Source: Actinomycetota bacterium
Lineage (GTDB): Bacteria; Actinomycetota; Actinomycetes; JACCUZ01
Direction: 5' to 3'
Length of the DNA: 7,877 nucleotides
NCBI GenBank assembly: GCA_030841245.1
Contig: JAVEDG010000304.1
Location: 1-7,877, forward strand
Shown: positions 1-6,721 of the stretch, piece by piece
Position numbering within the stretch: the stretch's first letter is position 1
Layout: the number at the start of each line of letters is the position of its first letter
Notes under the pieces: model-generated
Database searches by the model: none
What the model was told of the DNA's origin: nothing
What the model saw: only the letters and a program-made list of their open reading frames with translations
Made by a program: the position numbers and the translations under genes

Positions 1-1853
1 AGCTCGACGAGGACGCCGCCCGCGCCGATCACCACCACCGGCCCCAGCACCGGGTCGGTCGCGATCCCCAGCGAGAGCTCCACGCCGGCCGGCGCGGTGG
101 CGCAGACCAGCACCCGCGGGCCGAGGCGGGCGGTCAGGTCGTCATACGCGTGGACCACGGCGTCGGCATCGGCCAGCCCGAGCACCACCCCTCCGACCTC
201 TGTCTTGTGCGCGATGTCGGGCTGCGCCGTCTTGACCACGACCGGCCAGCCGAGCTCCTCGGCCGCTGCTGTGGCCGCAGCTCTGGTGGCGACCTCGATC
301 GCCCGCGTTACCGCGATGCCGTAGTCGCGGAGCAGGGCGAAACCTTCACCTGCGGCGAGCGGTGCCTGCGCCAGCCGACTGCGCCAGCGGGACCGCCGCT
401 GCACGTCGACCGCGGGACCGGTGGACGGCACCGAGCCGCCTCGCCAGGCGAGCAGGTGGCCGAGAGCGCGAAGGCCCGAGCGTGTCCCTTCGAGAACGGG
501 GACGCCCGCGTCTCGGAGCCGGCCGGCCCACTGCTGGTCCAGCGCACTGGCCATGTTGCTGAGGACTGCCACCGGCTTGTCGGTGCGGGCGGCGACGTCG
601 AGGACCGCCATCGGGTACGAGTCGTCACCGTCGTACTCCGGGACCAGGTCGACGGCGAGCGCCAACGCTTGGACCGCGTCGTCGTCGGCCAGCGCGGACA
701 GGCAGTCGGCGAACAGCTGTCGGGTGGACGAGCCGCGGCCCCACACGTCGAGCGGGTTGGCCGGCTCGAGGCCGGGGTCGAGCAGGGCCTGTAGCCGGTC
801 CGTCGTCCCAACAGAGACCTCGGCGAACGGCACGCCGGCGCGATGCGCGATGTCGGCGACCAGCGCCCGCTCGGCACCGGAGTCGTGGACCGTCGCAATG
901 CCCGTACGCCGTGGGCCGGGGCCTGCCCCGCCGCGCACCCGTCGGCCGGTGCCGAACAGCTCGAGCACGTCGGCCATCTCGTCGAGGTCCTCGACCCGTA
1001 CCAGGCCGTGTGCGTCGGCGAGTGCCTCCCAAGCGGCGTCGGCACCGGCCAGTGCCCCCGAGTGAGCAGCTACCAGCCCGGCACCCGGGGGAGTGCCACC
1101 TACCGAGAGCAGCACGACGGGCACCTCGGACACTGCCGCCCGCACGAGAGCGGCGCGCAACCGGTCCGGTTCACGGATCGTCTCCAGCAGCAATGCCACC
1201 GAACGCGTCGAGCCGAGGTCCAACGCGTAGTCGAGGTAGTCGGCGGTGGTCGTCACCAGCTCCTGCCCCGACGAGACCGCGAGTGAGAAACCCAGCCGCC
1301 GATGGCTGCGCAGCAGCGCCGAGAACGCCGAGCCCGAGTGCGACACCAGTGCGATGCCGCCCATGCTCAGGTCGGGCCGCTCCAGGTAGCCGATCGCCCG
1401 CAACCCGACTGCAGCGTTGAGGAAGCCCATGCAGTTGGCGCCGCAGAGGGCCATCCCGGCCGACCTGGCGATCGACGCCAGTCGCGCAGCCAGGCTCGGG
1501 CGACCTGCTGCGGCTTCCGGTGGCTCGTGCGCCATCCCGAAGACGACCGCCGAGCGGTCACCACGTCGCGCGGCGCACGACAGCTGCTCTTCGAGCCTGT
1601 CATCACCCACGCCGAGCAGCACGAGGTCGACCGGGTCGGCGATGGCGTCGAGGCCCGGCACACACCTGCGGCCGAGCACCTCGTCGTACCGCGGGTTGAC
1701 CAGGTGCACAACCGGACCGCGCGGGCTGCGCAGCACCTCGGTCGCGAGCCGCTCGCCGAAGCTCCCGGGGCGCGCGCTGGCGCCGACCACTGCGACCGAG
1801 CGCGCCTCGAGCATCGCCCGGACGGCCACTCGTCGCGGGTCGACCGACTCCAC
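1..1853 (-). CDS. NDP-forming acyl-CoA/acetate-CoA ligase (partial, C-terminus cut off by window edge)
   Basis: Likely converts an acyl-CoA plus ADP and phosphate to the free acid plus ATP, or the reverse, in the cytoplasm. Reading the minus strand gives 617 uninterrupted codons to the window edge. The N-terminus is a CoA-binding Rossmann domain (VAVVGASARPGSFGERLATEV, about residues 20-40). Succinyl-CoA-ligase-like domains follow. The sequence AAHSGALAGADAAWEA carries His264, which matches the family's phosphorylated His. From about residue 500 an ATP-grasp domain begins (GEGFALLRDYGI, then VVKTAQPDIAHKTEVGGVV near 538-558). Family members of this fused alpha-beta type are about 700 residues, so roughly 80-90 are missing. 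The GTG at 1853 (VESVDPRRVAVRAMLEARSV) is the first start codon in frame after a long open stretch; a purine-rich GAGGGGG lies somewhat far upstream. An ATG at residue 14 is an alternative start. It is divergent from the tetR gene, which probably regulates it. Substrate is not evident. Some family members carry a GNAT domain and act as protein acetyltransferases (Pat); none is visible here. Confidence 0.9.
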   Translation of the reverse strand, partial: MESVDPRRVAVRAMLEARSVAVVGASARPGSFGERLATEVLRSPRGPVVHLVNPRYDEVLGRRCVPGLDAIADPVDLVLLGVGDDRLEEQLSCAARRGDRSAVVFGMAHEPPEAAAGRPSLAARLASIARSAGMALCGANCMGFLNAAVGLRAIGYLERPDLSMGGIALVSHSGSAFSALLRSHRRLGFSLAVSSGQELVTTTADYLDYALDLGSTRSVALLLETIREPDRLRAALVRAAVSEVPVVLLSVGGTPPGAGLVAAHSGALAGADAAWEALADAHGLVRVEDLDEMADVLELFGTGRRVRGGAGPGPRRTGIATVHDSGAERALVADIAHRAGVPFAEVSVGTTDRLQALLDPGLEPANPLDVWGRGSSTRQLFADCLSALADDDAVQALALAVDLVPEYDGDDSYPMAVLDVAARTDKPVAVLSNMASALDQQWAGRLRDAGVPVLEGTRSGLRALGHLLAWRGGSVPSTGPAVDVQRRSRWRSRLAQAPLAAGEGFALLRDYGIAVTRAIEVATRAAATAAAEELGWPVVVKTAQPDIAHKTEVGGVVLGLADADAVVHAYDDLTARLGPRVLVCATAPAGVELSLGIATDPVLGPVVVIGAGGVLVE

Positions 1854-1915
1854 TTGCGGGATGGCTGCCCCCTCGAGGCATCGCGTGGCACCAGCCCGAC
1901 CGATGTCGGCTGACT

Positions 1916-1927
1916 GACTGTTCAGTC
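1916..1927. promoter_or_regulatory. Candidate TetR-type operator palindrome
   Basis: GACTG-TT-CAGTC is an inverted repeat with perfect 5-bp arms in the gap between the divergent acyl-CoA ligase and tetR genes. GACT is also repeated directly just before it. It overlaps the candidate -10 box of the ligase promoter, where a repressor would block transcription. TetR regulators commonly bind short palindromes in exactly this kind of divergent gap. That this is the site bound by the neighbouring regulator is inference. Confidence 0.5.
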
Positions 1928-1953
1928 TAAAGACCGTGCTAGCCTCGGGACAA
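1924..1953 (-). promoter_or_regulatory. Candidate promoter for the acyl-CoA ligase gene
   Basis: On the minus strand TTGTCC (plus 1948-1953) and TAGACT (plus 1924-1929) are separated by 18 bp. Each matches 4 of 6 bases of the sigma-70/SigA -35 and -10 consensus. Transcription would begin near 1917 and give a leader of about 60 nt before the GTG at 1853. The -10 box lies within the GACTGTTCAGTC palindrome. On the plus strand TAGCCT at 1940-1945 could serve as the tetR -10 box, but I see no good -35 for it. Confidence 0.4.
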
Positions 1954-1983
1954 GTCTTGACGGGACCGCAGATGTCCGAAAGT

Positions 1984-1989
1984 GGGGGG
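1984..1989 (+). promoter_or_regulatory. Ribosome binding site deciding the tetR start
   Basis: A run of six G (within AGTGGGGGGT) ends three bases before the ATG at 1993. Neither of the two upstream in-frame starts (1936, 1972) has a comparable purine-rich stretch, so this supports the shorter protein. Confidence 0.5.
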
Positions 1990-1992
1990 TCG

Positions 1993-2658
1993 ATGGCGGC
2001 GCCGAGCACCAACCGGGTCGAGCCCGTCGGCGCGCCCGACGTACGCCGGGAGCAGATGCTGGAAGCGGCCGCGGCGGTCATGGGGGAGCGGGGGTTCTCG
2101 GAGACCCGGATCGCCGACGTCGCGCGCCGATGTGATGCGAGCCCGGCGCTGGTCATCTACTACTTCGGCACCAAGGACCGGCTGCTCACCGAGGCGCTGC
2201 GCTGGTCCGAGGACCGGTTCTACGCCCTCTGCACCGCCGCGCTCGGTGCCCTCCCGACCGCGCGCGAACGGCTGGAGCTGCTGGTGCACCGGACCTGCGT
2301 CCCCGACGGCGCCGGCGAGGTGCCCGGATGGGGGCTGTGGTTCGACCTATGGGCGCAGGCGTTGCGTCACCAGGAGGTCGCCAAGGACCGGATCGCGCTC
2401 GACGAGCGGTGGCGCCGGACCATCGTCGACGTGGTGGCGCACGGTCAGGACACCGGCGAGCTGGGAGACGTCGACGCGAAGGACTTCGCGGTGACGTTCG
2501 CGGCTCTCATCGACGGCCTGTCGATCCAGGTCGCACTCGTCGACCCTGAGGTCGATCCGGACCGCGCCTTCCGCATCGCGATGGGCTTCGCCTCCGACGC
2601 ACTCGGCGTCGACTGGCGGGTGCCGGCGAAGAAGCGCCGGTCCAGCAGCGGCCGCTGA
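1993..2658 (+). CDS. TetR/AcrR-family transcriptional regulator
   Basis: Predicted 221-residue DNA-binding repressor. The N-terminal TetR domain starts near residue 18 (RREQMLEAAAAVMGERGFSE). The helix-turn-helix is at about 40-65 (IADVARRCDASPALVIYYF, then GTKDRLL), including the typical YYF.TKD.LL segment. The C-terminal ligand-binding and dimer domain (about 85-205) resembles the BetI/TetR_C_6 type, with GWGLWFDLWAQALRH and an acidic loop before FAVTFAALIDGLSIQV. I chose the ATG at 1993 because GTGGGGGG lies just upstream; an in-frame GTG at 1936 and ATG at 1972 would add 19 or 7 residues but lack a ribosome site. The tail is basic (PAKKRRSSSGR). It is divergent from the acyl-CoA ligase and convergent with the dehydrogenase gene. 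Self-repression and control of the ligase through the palindrome in the gap are likely. The inducer is unknown; an acyl-CoA or organic acid is a guess from context. Confidence 0.9.
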   Translation: MAAPSTNRVEPVGAPDVRREQMLEAAAAVMGERGFSETRIADVARRCDASPALVIYYFGTKDRLLTEALRWSEDRFYALCTAALGALPTARERLELLVHRTCVPDGAGEVPGWGLWFDLWAQALRHQEVAKDRIALDERWRRTIVDVVAHGQDTGELGDVDAKDFAVTFAALIDGLSIQVALVDPEVDPDRAFRIAMGFASDALGVDWRVPAKKRRSSSGR

Positions 2659-2694
2659 CCCGCTGGCGGGAGCGGTCGGCCCGGCTGACTCTTC

Positions 2695-3624
2695 CTACTC
2701 CGACGGCTGAGACGGCTCCGACTGCTCCGACTGCTCTGACGGCGGTCGGCGCGCCGCTCGCGCGACCTCGACGATGCTGCTCTCGTTCTGCTCGCCGAGG
2801 CCGGCCTCCAGCAGGCGGTCCAGGCCCGCCAGCGCTGCGCGCCCGAATGGTGCGGCCATGTCGAGTGCGTCGGCCAGTCGGACGGCGTAGTCGGCGTCCT
2901 TGCGACGGAGTCGCCCCGAGAAGACGACGTTGCGGTCGTGGTCGCCGTCGGCCATCCGTCGGGTGTTGCGCACCACCTGCGGGCTGGCAGCCTGGCCGGA
3001 CGCGATGGCGCGGGCCACCAGGTCGAGGTCCAGCCCGGCACGCTCGGCGAGCGCCATGCCCTCCGCCGCGGAGGCGATCTGGACCGCTCCGATCAGGTTG
3101 ATGATCAGCTTGTACGCCGTGCCGGCACCGACTGGTCCGAAGTGGAGCTGGTCGACCGACATGGGCCGGAGCAGCGGCATCGCTGCATCGAGGTCCTGCT
3201 CGGCGGCACCGACCAGCAACGTCAGCCGGCCGTCCGCCGCGGCCTCCGGCAGACCGGTCACCGGGCAGTCGAGGTAGCGCATGCCCCGGGAGTGGGCGAT
3301 CGCGGCCAGCTCGAGCACCCAGCCCTGGGACAGCGTCGAGCACTCGATCGCGAACGCGTCCGCTGTCGGCCGTGCGGCCAGGACGCCGTGCTCGCCCGAC
3401 CACACGGTCCGCGACGCTTCGTCATGGCTCACCATCACGACGATCGCCTCCGCCCCCTCGGCCGCGTCCCGCGGGCTGGCGGCCGACCGCGCGCCGGCCG
3501 CGACCAGCGCGGCCGTCTTACCGGCGGTGCGGTTGTAGACCTTGAGCTCATGGCCGGCCGCGAGCAACCGCGCCGCCATGCCCGTGCCCATCTGGCCAGT
3601 GCCGATGAAGCCGATCCGCGCCAT
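2695..3624 (-). CDS. NAD(P)-dependent beta-hydroxyacid dehydrogenase (6-PGDH/HIBADH superfamily)
   Basis: A 309-residue cytoplasmic oxidoreductase of the 3-hydroxyisobutyrate dehydrogenase / glyoxylate-succinic semialdehyde reductase group. The N-terminal Rossmann fold shows GFIGTGQMGTGMA (residues 5-17). Asn31-Arg32 follows the second strand, which in this family usually means NADP preference. Substrate-binding DCPVTGLPEAA (119-129) stands for the family DAPVSGG motif. The catalytic Lys172 and Asn176 lie in GAGTAYKLIINL, and KDADYA (242-247) is the C-terminal signature. Length is slightly above the usual 290-300 because of a Ser/Glu/Gln tail (296-309) encoded by 9-bp repeats. The ATG at 3624 starts directly at the Rossmann strand; only a weak AGG lies upstream. 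It is convergent with tetR, with a gap of 36 bp. Substrate cannot be read from sequence. Imine reductases share this fold, but the Lys and Asn here favour a hydroxyacid or semialdehyde substrate. Confidence 0.88.
   Translation of the reverse strand: MARIGFIGTGQMGTGMAARLLAAGHELKVYNRTAGKTAALVAAGARSAASPRDAAEGAEAIVVMVSHDEASRTVWSGEHGVLAARPTADAFAIECSTLSQGWVLELAAIAHSRGMRYLDCPVTGLPEAAADGRLTLLVGAAEQDLDAAMPLLRPMSVDQLHFGPVGAGTAYKLIINLIGAVQIASAAEGMALAERAGLDLDLVARAIASGQAASPQVVRNTRRMADGDHDRNVVFSGRLRRKDADYAVRLADALDMAAPFGRAALAGLDRLLEAGLGEQNESSIVEVARAARRPPSEQSEQSEPSQPSE
2698..2739 (-). repeat. Tandem 9-bp repeat encoding a Ser-Glu-Gln tail
   Basis: The last 14 codons of the dehydrogenase read SEQSEQSEPSQPSE. 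They consist of four 9-nt units close to TCGGAGCAG plus a 6-nt partial unit, directly before the TAG stop. The units differ at a few bases. The tail lies beyond the last conserved helix and is probably disordered. Confidence 0.8.
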
Positions 3625-3714
3625 GCGGGCGAACCTATGCGGTGTGCACCGACGTCAGCGCGCCGGCGTACCCGGTCTCGCCGCAGGCAGCTGCTCGTCG
3701 TGGACGATGGGTAG

Positions 3715-4269
3715 GTGCCCCGTGTCTGGACCGATGGTGTCGTGGCGATACGGCGTCAAGAGCCCGCCGACCTGGCGGCACATCTCGAGGCGGTCGACGT
3801 CGAGCAGATGAGGTGGCTGTGGGAGCCCGGCGATCCGCAGCGTTACCTGGCGATGTCGCCGCAGGAGCAGCGTGCGCACCAGCGGCGCCACCTGGAGCAC
3901 AGCCACGACACGTTCGGATCCGGCCCCAAGTGGGCGTTCAGTGTGGACACGGCAGCCGACCGGTACGTCGCCTACGTCGACTGCGACCTGGCCAACGACC
4001 ACGTCCCGCTCGGCGAGGCCAACATCTCCTACGCCTGCGCTCCGCAGCATCGCGGCAAGGGCTACACGAGCCGCGCCGTACGGCTGGTGTGTGAGTTCCT
4101 CCGCCGCGAGACGAGCGCTCGCGAGGCGCACATCCTGGTGGATCCGGACAACGTCGCCTCGTTGCGGGTCGCTCGCGCGATCGCCGCGGTGGAGACCGAG
4201 ACGTTCGTCAACGAGCGGGGACTGACGATGATCCGGCACGTGCTCGTCCTCAACAGAGCCGCCCCGTAG
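3715..4269 (+). CDS. GNAT-family N-acetyltransferase
   Basis: A 184-residue predicted acetyl-CoA-dependent N-acetyltransferase. The acetyl-CoA pyrophosphate-binding motif A is QHRGKGYTSRAVRLVCEFL (about 111-129), fitting the Q/RxxGxG/A rule. The preceding strand is GEANISYACAP (100-110). Motif B follows as DPDNVASLRVARAI (143-156), where N146 and S149 occupy positions typical of RimJ/RimL-type enzymes. The N-terminal region contains a Trp-rich stretch (RWLWEPGD, 33-40). The GTG at 3715 is chosen because the predicted first strand (VVAIRRQEPADLAAHL) starts just after it; no strong ribosome site is visible, and a second GTG lies at 3742. It is divergent from the dehydrogenase (90 bp gap) and convergent with the DUF2203 gene (36 bp gap). 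The substrate may be a protein N-terminus, an amino acid or an antibiotic; the sequence does not tell. Confidence 0.85.
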   Translation: MPRVWTDGVVAIRRQEPADLAAHLEAVDVEQMRWLWEPGDPQRYLAMSPQEQRAHQRRHLEHSHDTFGSGPKWAFSVDTAADRYVAYVDCDLANDHVPLGEANISYACAPQHRGKGYTSRAVRLVCEFLRRETSAREAHILVDPDNVASLRVARAIAAVETETFVNERGLTMIRHVLVLNRAAP

Positions 4270-4305
4270 CGCCTGCGTGGCCGCCGCGGTGCAGATCGCG
4301 CCGGT

Positions 4306-4665
4306 TCAGGGAAGCGGCCGCCGTCCGGCGAAGCCGAGGTCGACGCGGTGGTACCACCCGAGCGCACGATCGCCTTCGAGCCAGCAGAGGAGTACGTCGG
4401 TGCCGTCGAGCTCGCTGGGGAAGTCGACCAGCAACGGTGCCAGCCCCTTGAGCTGCGCGCCGGTGTCCTGCACCTGGGCCAGCAGCTCGTCCAGCCGTGC
4501 CTGCGCCGCCTTGAGCTCGGCCAGGCCACCCAGCGCCGTCGGCGGCCCCCCGGACGCGGCGGCGGCGAGCTCGGCGGCCTGGGCCCGCAGTGCCACGATC
4601 TCGTCGAGGACCGGCAGCAGACGGCGTACCTCGGTCACGGCTTCGTCGAGGCTGAACAGCTGCAT
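4306..4665 (-). CDS. DUF2203 family protein
   Basis: A 119-residue protein of unknown function matching my memory of the DUF2203 family. The N-terminus has the SLDEAVTEVRRLLPVLDEIVAL segment (about 5-26) typical of the family. A predicted long helical, Ala/Leu-rich stretch follows (about 25-75, possibly coiled coil). The conserved C-terminal block contains GAQLKGLAPLLVDFP (69-83), VLLCWLEGD (91-99), then GWYHRVDLGFAGRRPLP (103-119). Length is usual for the family. The ATG at 4665 sits one base after a GGGGG run, an unusually short spacing. A nearby upstream ATG (4681) is in another frame and gives no sensible protein. It is convergent with the GNAT gene and divergent from the cupin gene. No signal peptide or membrane segment is visible. 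Confidence 0.85.
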   Translation of the reverse strand: MQLFSLDEAVTEVRRLLPVLDEIVALRAQAAELAAAASGGPPTALGGLAELKAAQARLDELLAQVQDTGAQLKGLAPLLVDFPSELDGTDVLLCWLEGDRALGWYHRVDLGFAGRRPLP

Positions 4666-4734
4666 ACCCCCAGCGTCTCATCCGTCGTTTCTTGTCGGCC
4701 CCGGCACGGCTGGAGCGGCTCGGGTGGGTGTGGC

Positions 4735-4740
4735 TAGCCT
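4735..4740 (+). promoter_or_regulatory. Candidate -10 box placing the cupin mRNA start at its ATG
   Basis: TAGCCT fits the actinobacterial TANNNT -10 pattern. It lies at -12 to -7 relative to the A of the ATG at 4747, which is the arrangement seen for leaderless transcripts. No ribosome binding site occurs between it and the ATG. No good -35 hexamer is visible at the right distance. The call rests on spacing and the missing ribosome site. Confidence 0.4.
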
Positions 4741-4746
4741 GTCGTG

Positions 4747-5082
4747 ATGAGCCAGTTCGTCTTGCGCGAGTGGAACCTTCAGGCCTATCCGGGGGACATG
4801 GCTCCGACGCACGTCCACCACAACGGCGACGAGGCGTTCTACGTCATCGAGGGCGAGCTGACCGTGCTCGACGGTGATACACGACATCACCTGCGTGCCG
4901 GGGAAATGCATACCGTCGCGGCCGGTTCACGACACACGTTCGCGACGGCGGGCAGCAGCGGAGCCAAGGTGCTCGTCGTGATGTCCCCTGAGATCGATCG
5001 GCTGATCCAGCGTCTGCACGAGGGACCGATCGACGACATGGCGGCCCTGTGGGCGGAACACAACTCGAGCCTGGTGGAGTGA
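4747..5082 (+). CDS. Small single-domain cupin protein
   Basis: A 111-residue cupin beta-barrel protein, probably metal-binding. Cupin motif 1, G(X)5HXH(X)4E(X)6G, is met exactly by GDMAPTHVHHNGDEAFYVIEG, read in two parts: G16 to H24, then E29 and G36. The ligands would be His22, His24 and Glu29. Motif 2 (GEMHTVAAGSRHTF, 52-65) keeps the fourth ligand His63 but has Ala in place of the usual Pro and Thr in place of the last Asn. A C-terminal helix (PEIDRLIQRLHEGP) follows the barrel. The start could also be the GTG at 4744, which adds one residue. Function within the cupins cannot be told: small cupins include isomerases, dioxygenases and sugar- or ligand-binding proteins. It is divergent from DUF2203 and convergent with the HNH gene, only 9 bp apart. 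Confidence 0.88.
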   Translation: MSQFVLREWNLQAYPGDMAPTHVHHNGDEAFYVIEGELTVLDGDTRHHLRAGEMHTVAAGSRHTFATAGSSGAKVLVVMSPEIDRLIQRLHEGPIDDMAALWAEHNSSLVE

Positions 5083-5091
5083 CCGGCCGGC

Positions 5092-6576
5092 TCAGGTCTG
5101 TCTTCGTTGGGTGAGCAGGCGGAGTCGGAAGCGGTGGTGTTGTCGGGGGCACTGTTCGGGGTCGATGGTCTTGGGTGGGATGCGGTCGGGGTAGCCGTTG
5201 GCGGCAAGGCGCACGGTCCAGCCTTGGCGGTGGACCTGCTGGTGGTGGTAGAGGCAGAGCAGGGCGGCGTGGTCGATGTCGGTGGGTCCGCCGTTGGTCC
5301 AGTCGGGGTCGTGGTGGGGTTGGCAGTCGGCGGCGGGCCGCTGGCAGCCGGGGGTGATGCAGCCTTGGTCGCGGACGTAAAGGGCGCGGCGCTGGTAGAC
5401 GTCGTGGAGGCGGCGTTTGCGTCCGACGTCGAGCGGTGTGCTGTGCCCGTTCATCACGATGGGGATGATCGCGGCGTCACAGGCGAGGCGGCGTAGCTCG
5501 GCGGCGGAGAGGGTGGCCCCGGTATCGAGGCGCCCGGCCCCGGCCAGCCCGTCGCGCAGCGCCTGCAGTGACACCGTGAGCCCGATGGTGACGTTGCTGG
5601 GCAGCAGTCGGGTGGGGGCACTGGCCCAGGTGGCGGGCAGCGGCAGCTGACCGGGCCCCGCGGCTGCGGCTGCGTCCGGGTCGGGGTCGGGGTCTGGGTG
5701 GGTGCCGGTGTGTCCTGCCGGGTCGGCGGGGCTGGCGGGTCCAGAGCTGGTGGCGGGTTGGTCCGGTGCCTCCTCGTGGCCGTCGTTCTGTGTCTGCGGT
5801 CCAGCTGCGCTGCCACCGCTGGCGCCCGCGCCGCTGCGGCCGCCCAGGGCGCTGCGCAGGGCGTCGAGCAGGTGGTCGGCTCGGCGTTGGTCGCGGGGCC
5901 GGGTGTCCTCGAACCCGTCGGTGCCGGGATGAGGTTTCTCGGCCTGGCGCAGCCAGGCGGCGAAGGCGGTCTCGTCGGCGTTGCCGATGGTGAACCGGCC
6001 GGTGAACCCGCCGCCGGGGCGGCGTTTGGTGATCAACCGGTTGGTCTCGGCGGCCTGCGCGGCGGCTTCGGCGGCGGCGAGCTCGCGGGCCACGGCGGCG
6101 GCGTCGGCCGGGTCGTCGACGTCCGGGGTCGACGTGAGGGCCTCGGCGAGGGCTTGGCCGGCTCCGGTGAGCTCGGCCGGGCTCAGCGACCCGGCTTGGG
6201 CGATCAGGAACCGAGTAGCTTCTTCCCGGTCGGCCCCGGTGAGCGCGGGGATCGCGTCGACGCGGGCCAGCGCGGTCGCGAGCACCCGGGACTGCTCCAC
6301 CGTCACGGTCCCCTCGGCCAGCGCGGTGCGCACGACCGGTTGGGCGGCGAGCAGGCCGGCCTCCCGCACCCGGGCCGCGGCCAACCCCCGCGAGCAGCGG
6401 AACCGTTGGGTCAGCCACTGCGCCGTGGACAGCGCCTGGGTGCGCTCCTTCAGGTTGCGGGACTCCGCCTGGGCCAGCAGCAGCGCGCGCAGCGCGGTCG
6501 CCTTGGCCTCGACCGCGGCCAGCTGGGTCAGGGCGGTCTCGATGTCGGTGTCGGCGGCCTGCCAGGCCTGGGCCAC
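5092..6576 (-). CDS. DUF222/HNH endonuclease domain protein (13E12 repeat family), possibly frameshifted at its N-terminus
   Basis: From the GTG at 6576 this encodes 494 residues. The DUF222 region spans about residues 5-245. It is followed by a low-complexity linker (about 246-310, Gly/Ala/Pro-rich, with PDPDPDPD at 294-301) and a second conserved block (NVTIGLTVSLQALRDGLAG, 328-346). The C-terminal HNH domain lies at about 390-455. Within it RRALYVRDQGC, then C411 and C418, H421-H422, D433-H436, C441, HH at 444-445 and H449 form the zinc-linked beta-beta-alpha metal finger. The residue usually Asn in the HNH core is His436 here. The family is multicopy in many actinobacteria (REP13E12 in Mycobacterium tuberculosis, where phage phiRv1 integrates); nuclease activity is presumed. 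In the frame of this CDS a TGA lies near 6658-6660 and no better start exists upstream. A convincing family N-terminus (MSSSGGTLLEHPLVGGARAA) lies in another frame from the ATG at 6661, so the true gene may reach 6661. Confidence 0.85.
   Translation of the reverse strand: MAQAWQAADTDIETALTQLAAVEAKATALRALLLAQAESRNLKERTQALSTAQWLTQRFRCSRGLAAARVREAGLLAAQPVVRTALAEGTVTVEQSRVLATALARVDAIPALTGADREEATRFLIAQAGSLSPAELTGAGQALAEALTSTPDVDDPADAAAVARELAAAEAAAQAAETNRLITKRRPGGGFTGRFTIGNADETAFAAWLRQAEKPHPGTDGFEDTRPRDQRRADHLLDALRSALGGRSGAGASGGSAAGPQTQNDGHEEAPDQPATSSGPASPADPAGHTGTHPDPDPDPDAAAAAGPGQLPLPATWASAPTRLLPSNVTIGLTVSLQALRDGLAGAGRLDTGATLSAAELRRLACDAAIIPIVMNGHSTPLDVGRKRRLHDVYQRRALYVRDQGCITPGCQRPAADCQPHHDPDWTNGGPTDIDHAALLCLYHHQQVHRQGWTVRLAANGYPDRIPPKTIDPEQCPRQHHRFRLRLLTQRRQT
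5674..5697 (-). repeat. Short tandem repeat encoding Pro-Asp pairs
   Basis: Four Pro-Asp codon pairs in a row (residues 294-301 of the HNH protein) come from a 6-bp repeat near GGGTCG on the plus strand. It lies in the linker between the DUF222 part and the HNH part, a place where length variation would be tolerated. Confidence 0.7.
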
Positions 6577-6661
6577 GCAGCGACCGGTCCAGCCCGGCGG
6601 CGGCCGCTCGGGCGCCTCCGACCAGCGGGTGCTCGAGGAGGGTGCCGCCGCTGCTGCTCAT
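6577..6661 (-). pseudogene. Out-of-frame N-terminal segment of the DUF222/HNH gene
   Basis: From the ATG at 6661 the minus strand reads MSSSGGTLLEHPLVGGARAA and on to AAGLDRSLRG. It is then followed in a frame shifted by one base by VAQAWQAADTDIETALTQLA. The join resembles the usual DUF222 start, with its early (L)xHP motif and then the helix leading to ALTQL. One extra base near 6577-6610 would explain this: a true mutation, a base-call error in GGG/CCC runs, or, less likely, recoding. Alternatively translation starts at the GTG at 6576 and this segment is not used. Confidence 0.5.
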
Positions 6662-6668
6662 ACCCGGA

Positions 6669-6674
6669 ACAGTA
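6669..6674 (-). promoter_or_regulatory. Candidate -10 box of the HNH gene
   Basis: Minus-strand TACTGT fits TANNNT and ends 7 bases before the ATG at 6661. Transcription would begin at or next to that ATG, again a leaderless layout. No ribosome site is evident and no strong -35 is found at 16-18 bp. If real, it supports 6661 rather than 6576 as the original start. Confidence 0.3.
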
Positions 6675-6721
6675 GGCAGGGGTTGGACACAAACCCCCAC
6701 CCGCGACACCCCGGAAACCCT

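Noticed and set aside
150..1913. Several plus-strand open frames opposite the acyl-CoA ligase
   Set aside because: They are rich in Arg, Ala and Ser with no domain. The minus-strand frame carries an unbroken, recognisable ligase.
1936..1992. Longer tetR start at GTG 1936
   Set aside because: There is no ribosome site before 1936 or 1972. The extra residues lie outside the TetR domain and the region overlaps the likely promoter.
2646..2657. CAGCGGCCGCTG palindrome over the tetR stop codon, considered as a terminator or operator
   Set aside because: It has no loop and no following T-run. It is formed by coding sequence (Ser-Ser-Gly-Arg) and is plausible by chance in GC-rich DNA.
5698..6675. 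Plus-strand open frame of 325 codons opposite the HNH gene
   Set aside because: Its product is a Gly/Val/Ala-rich string without motifs, the mirror of GC-rich codons in the well-supported HNH gene.
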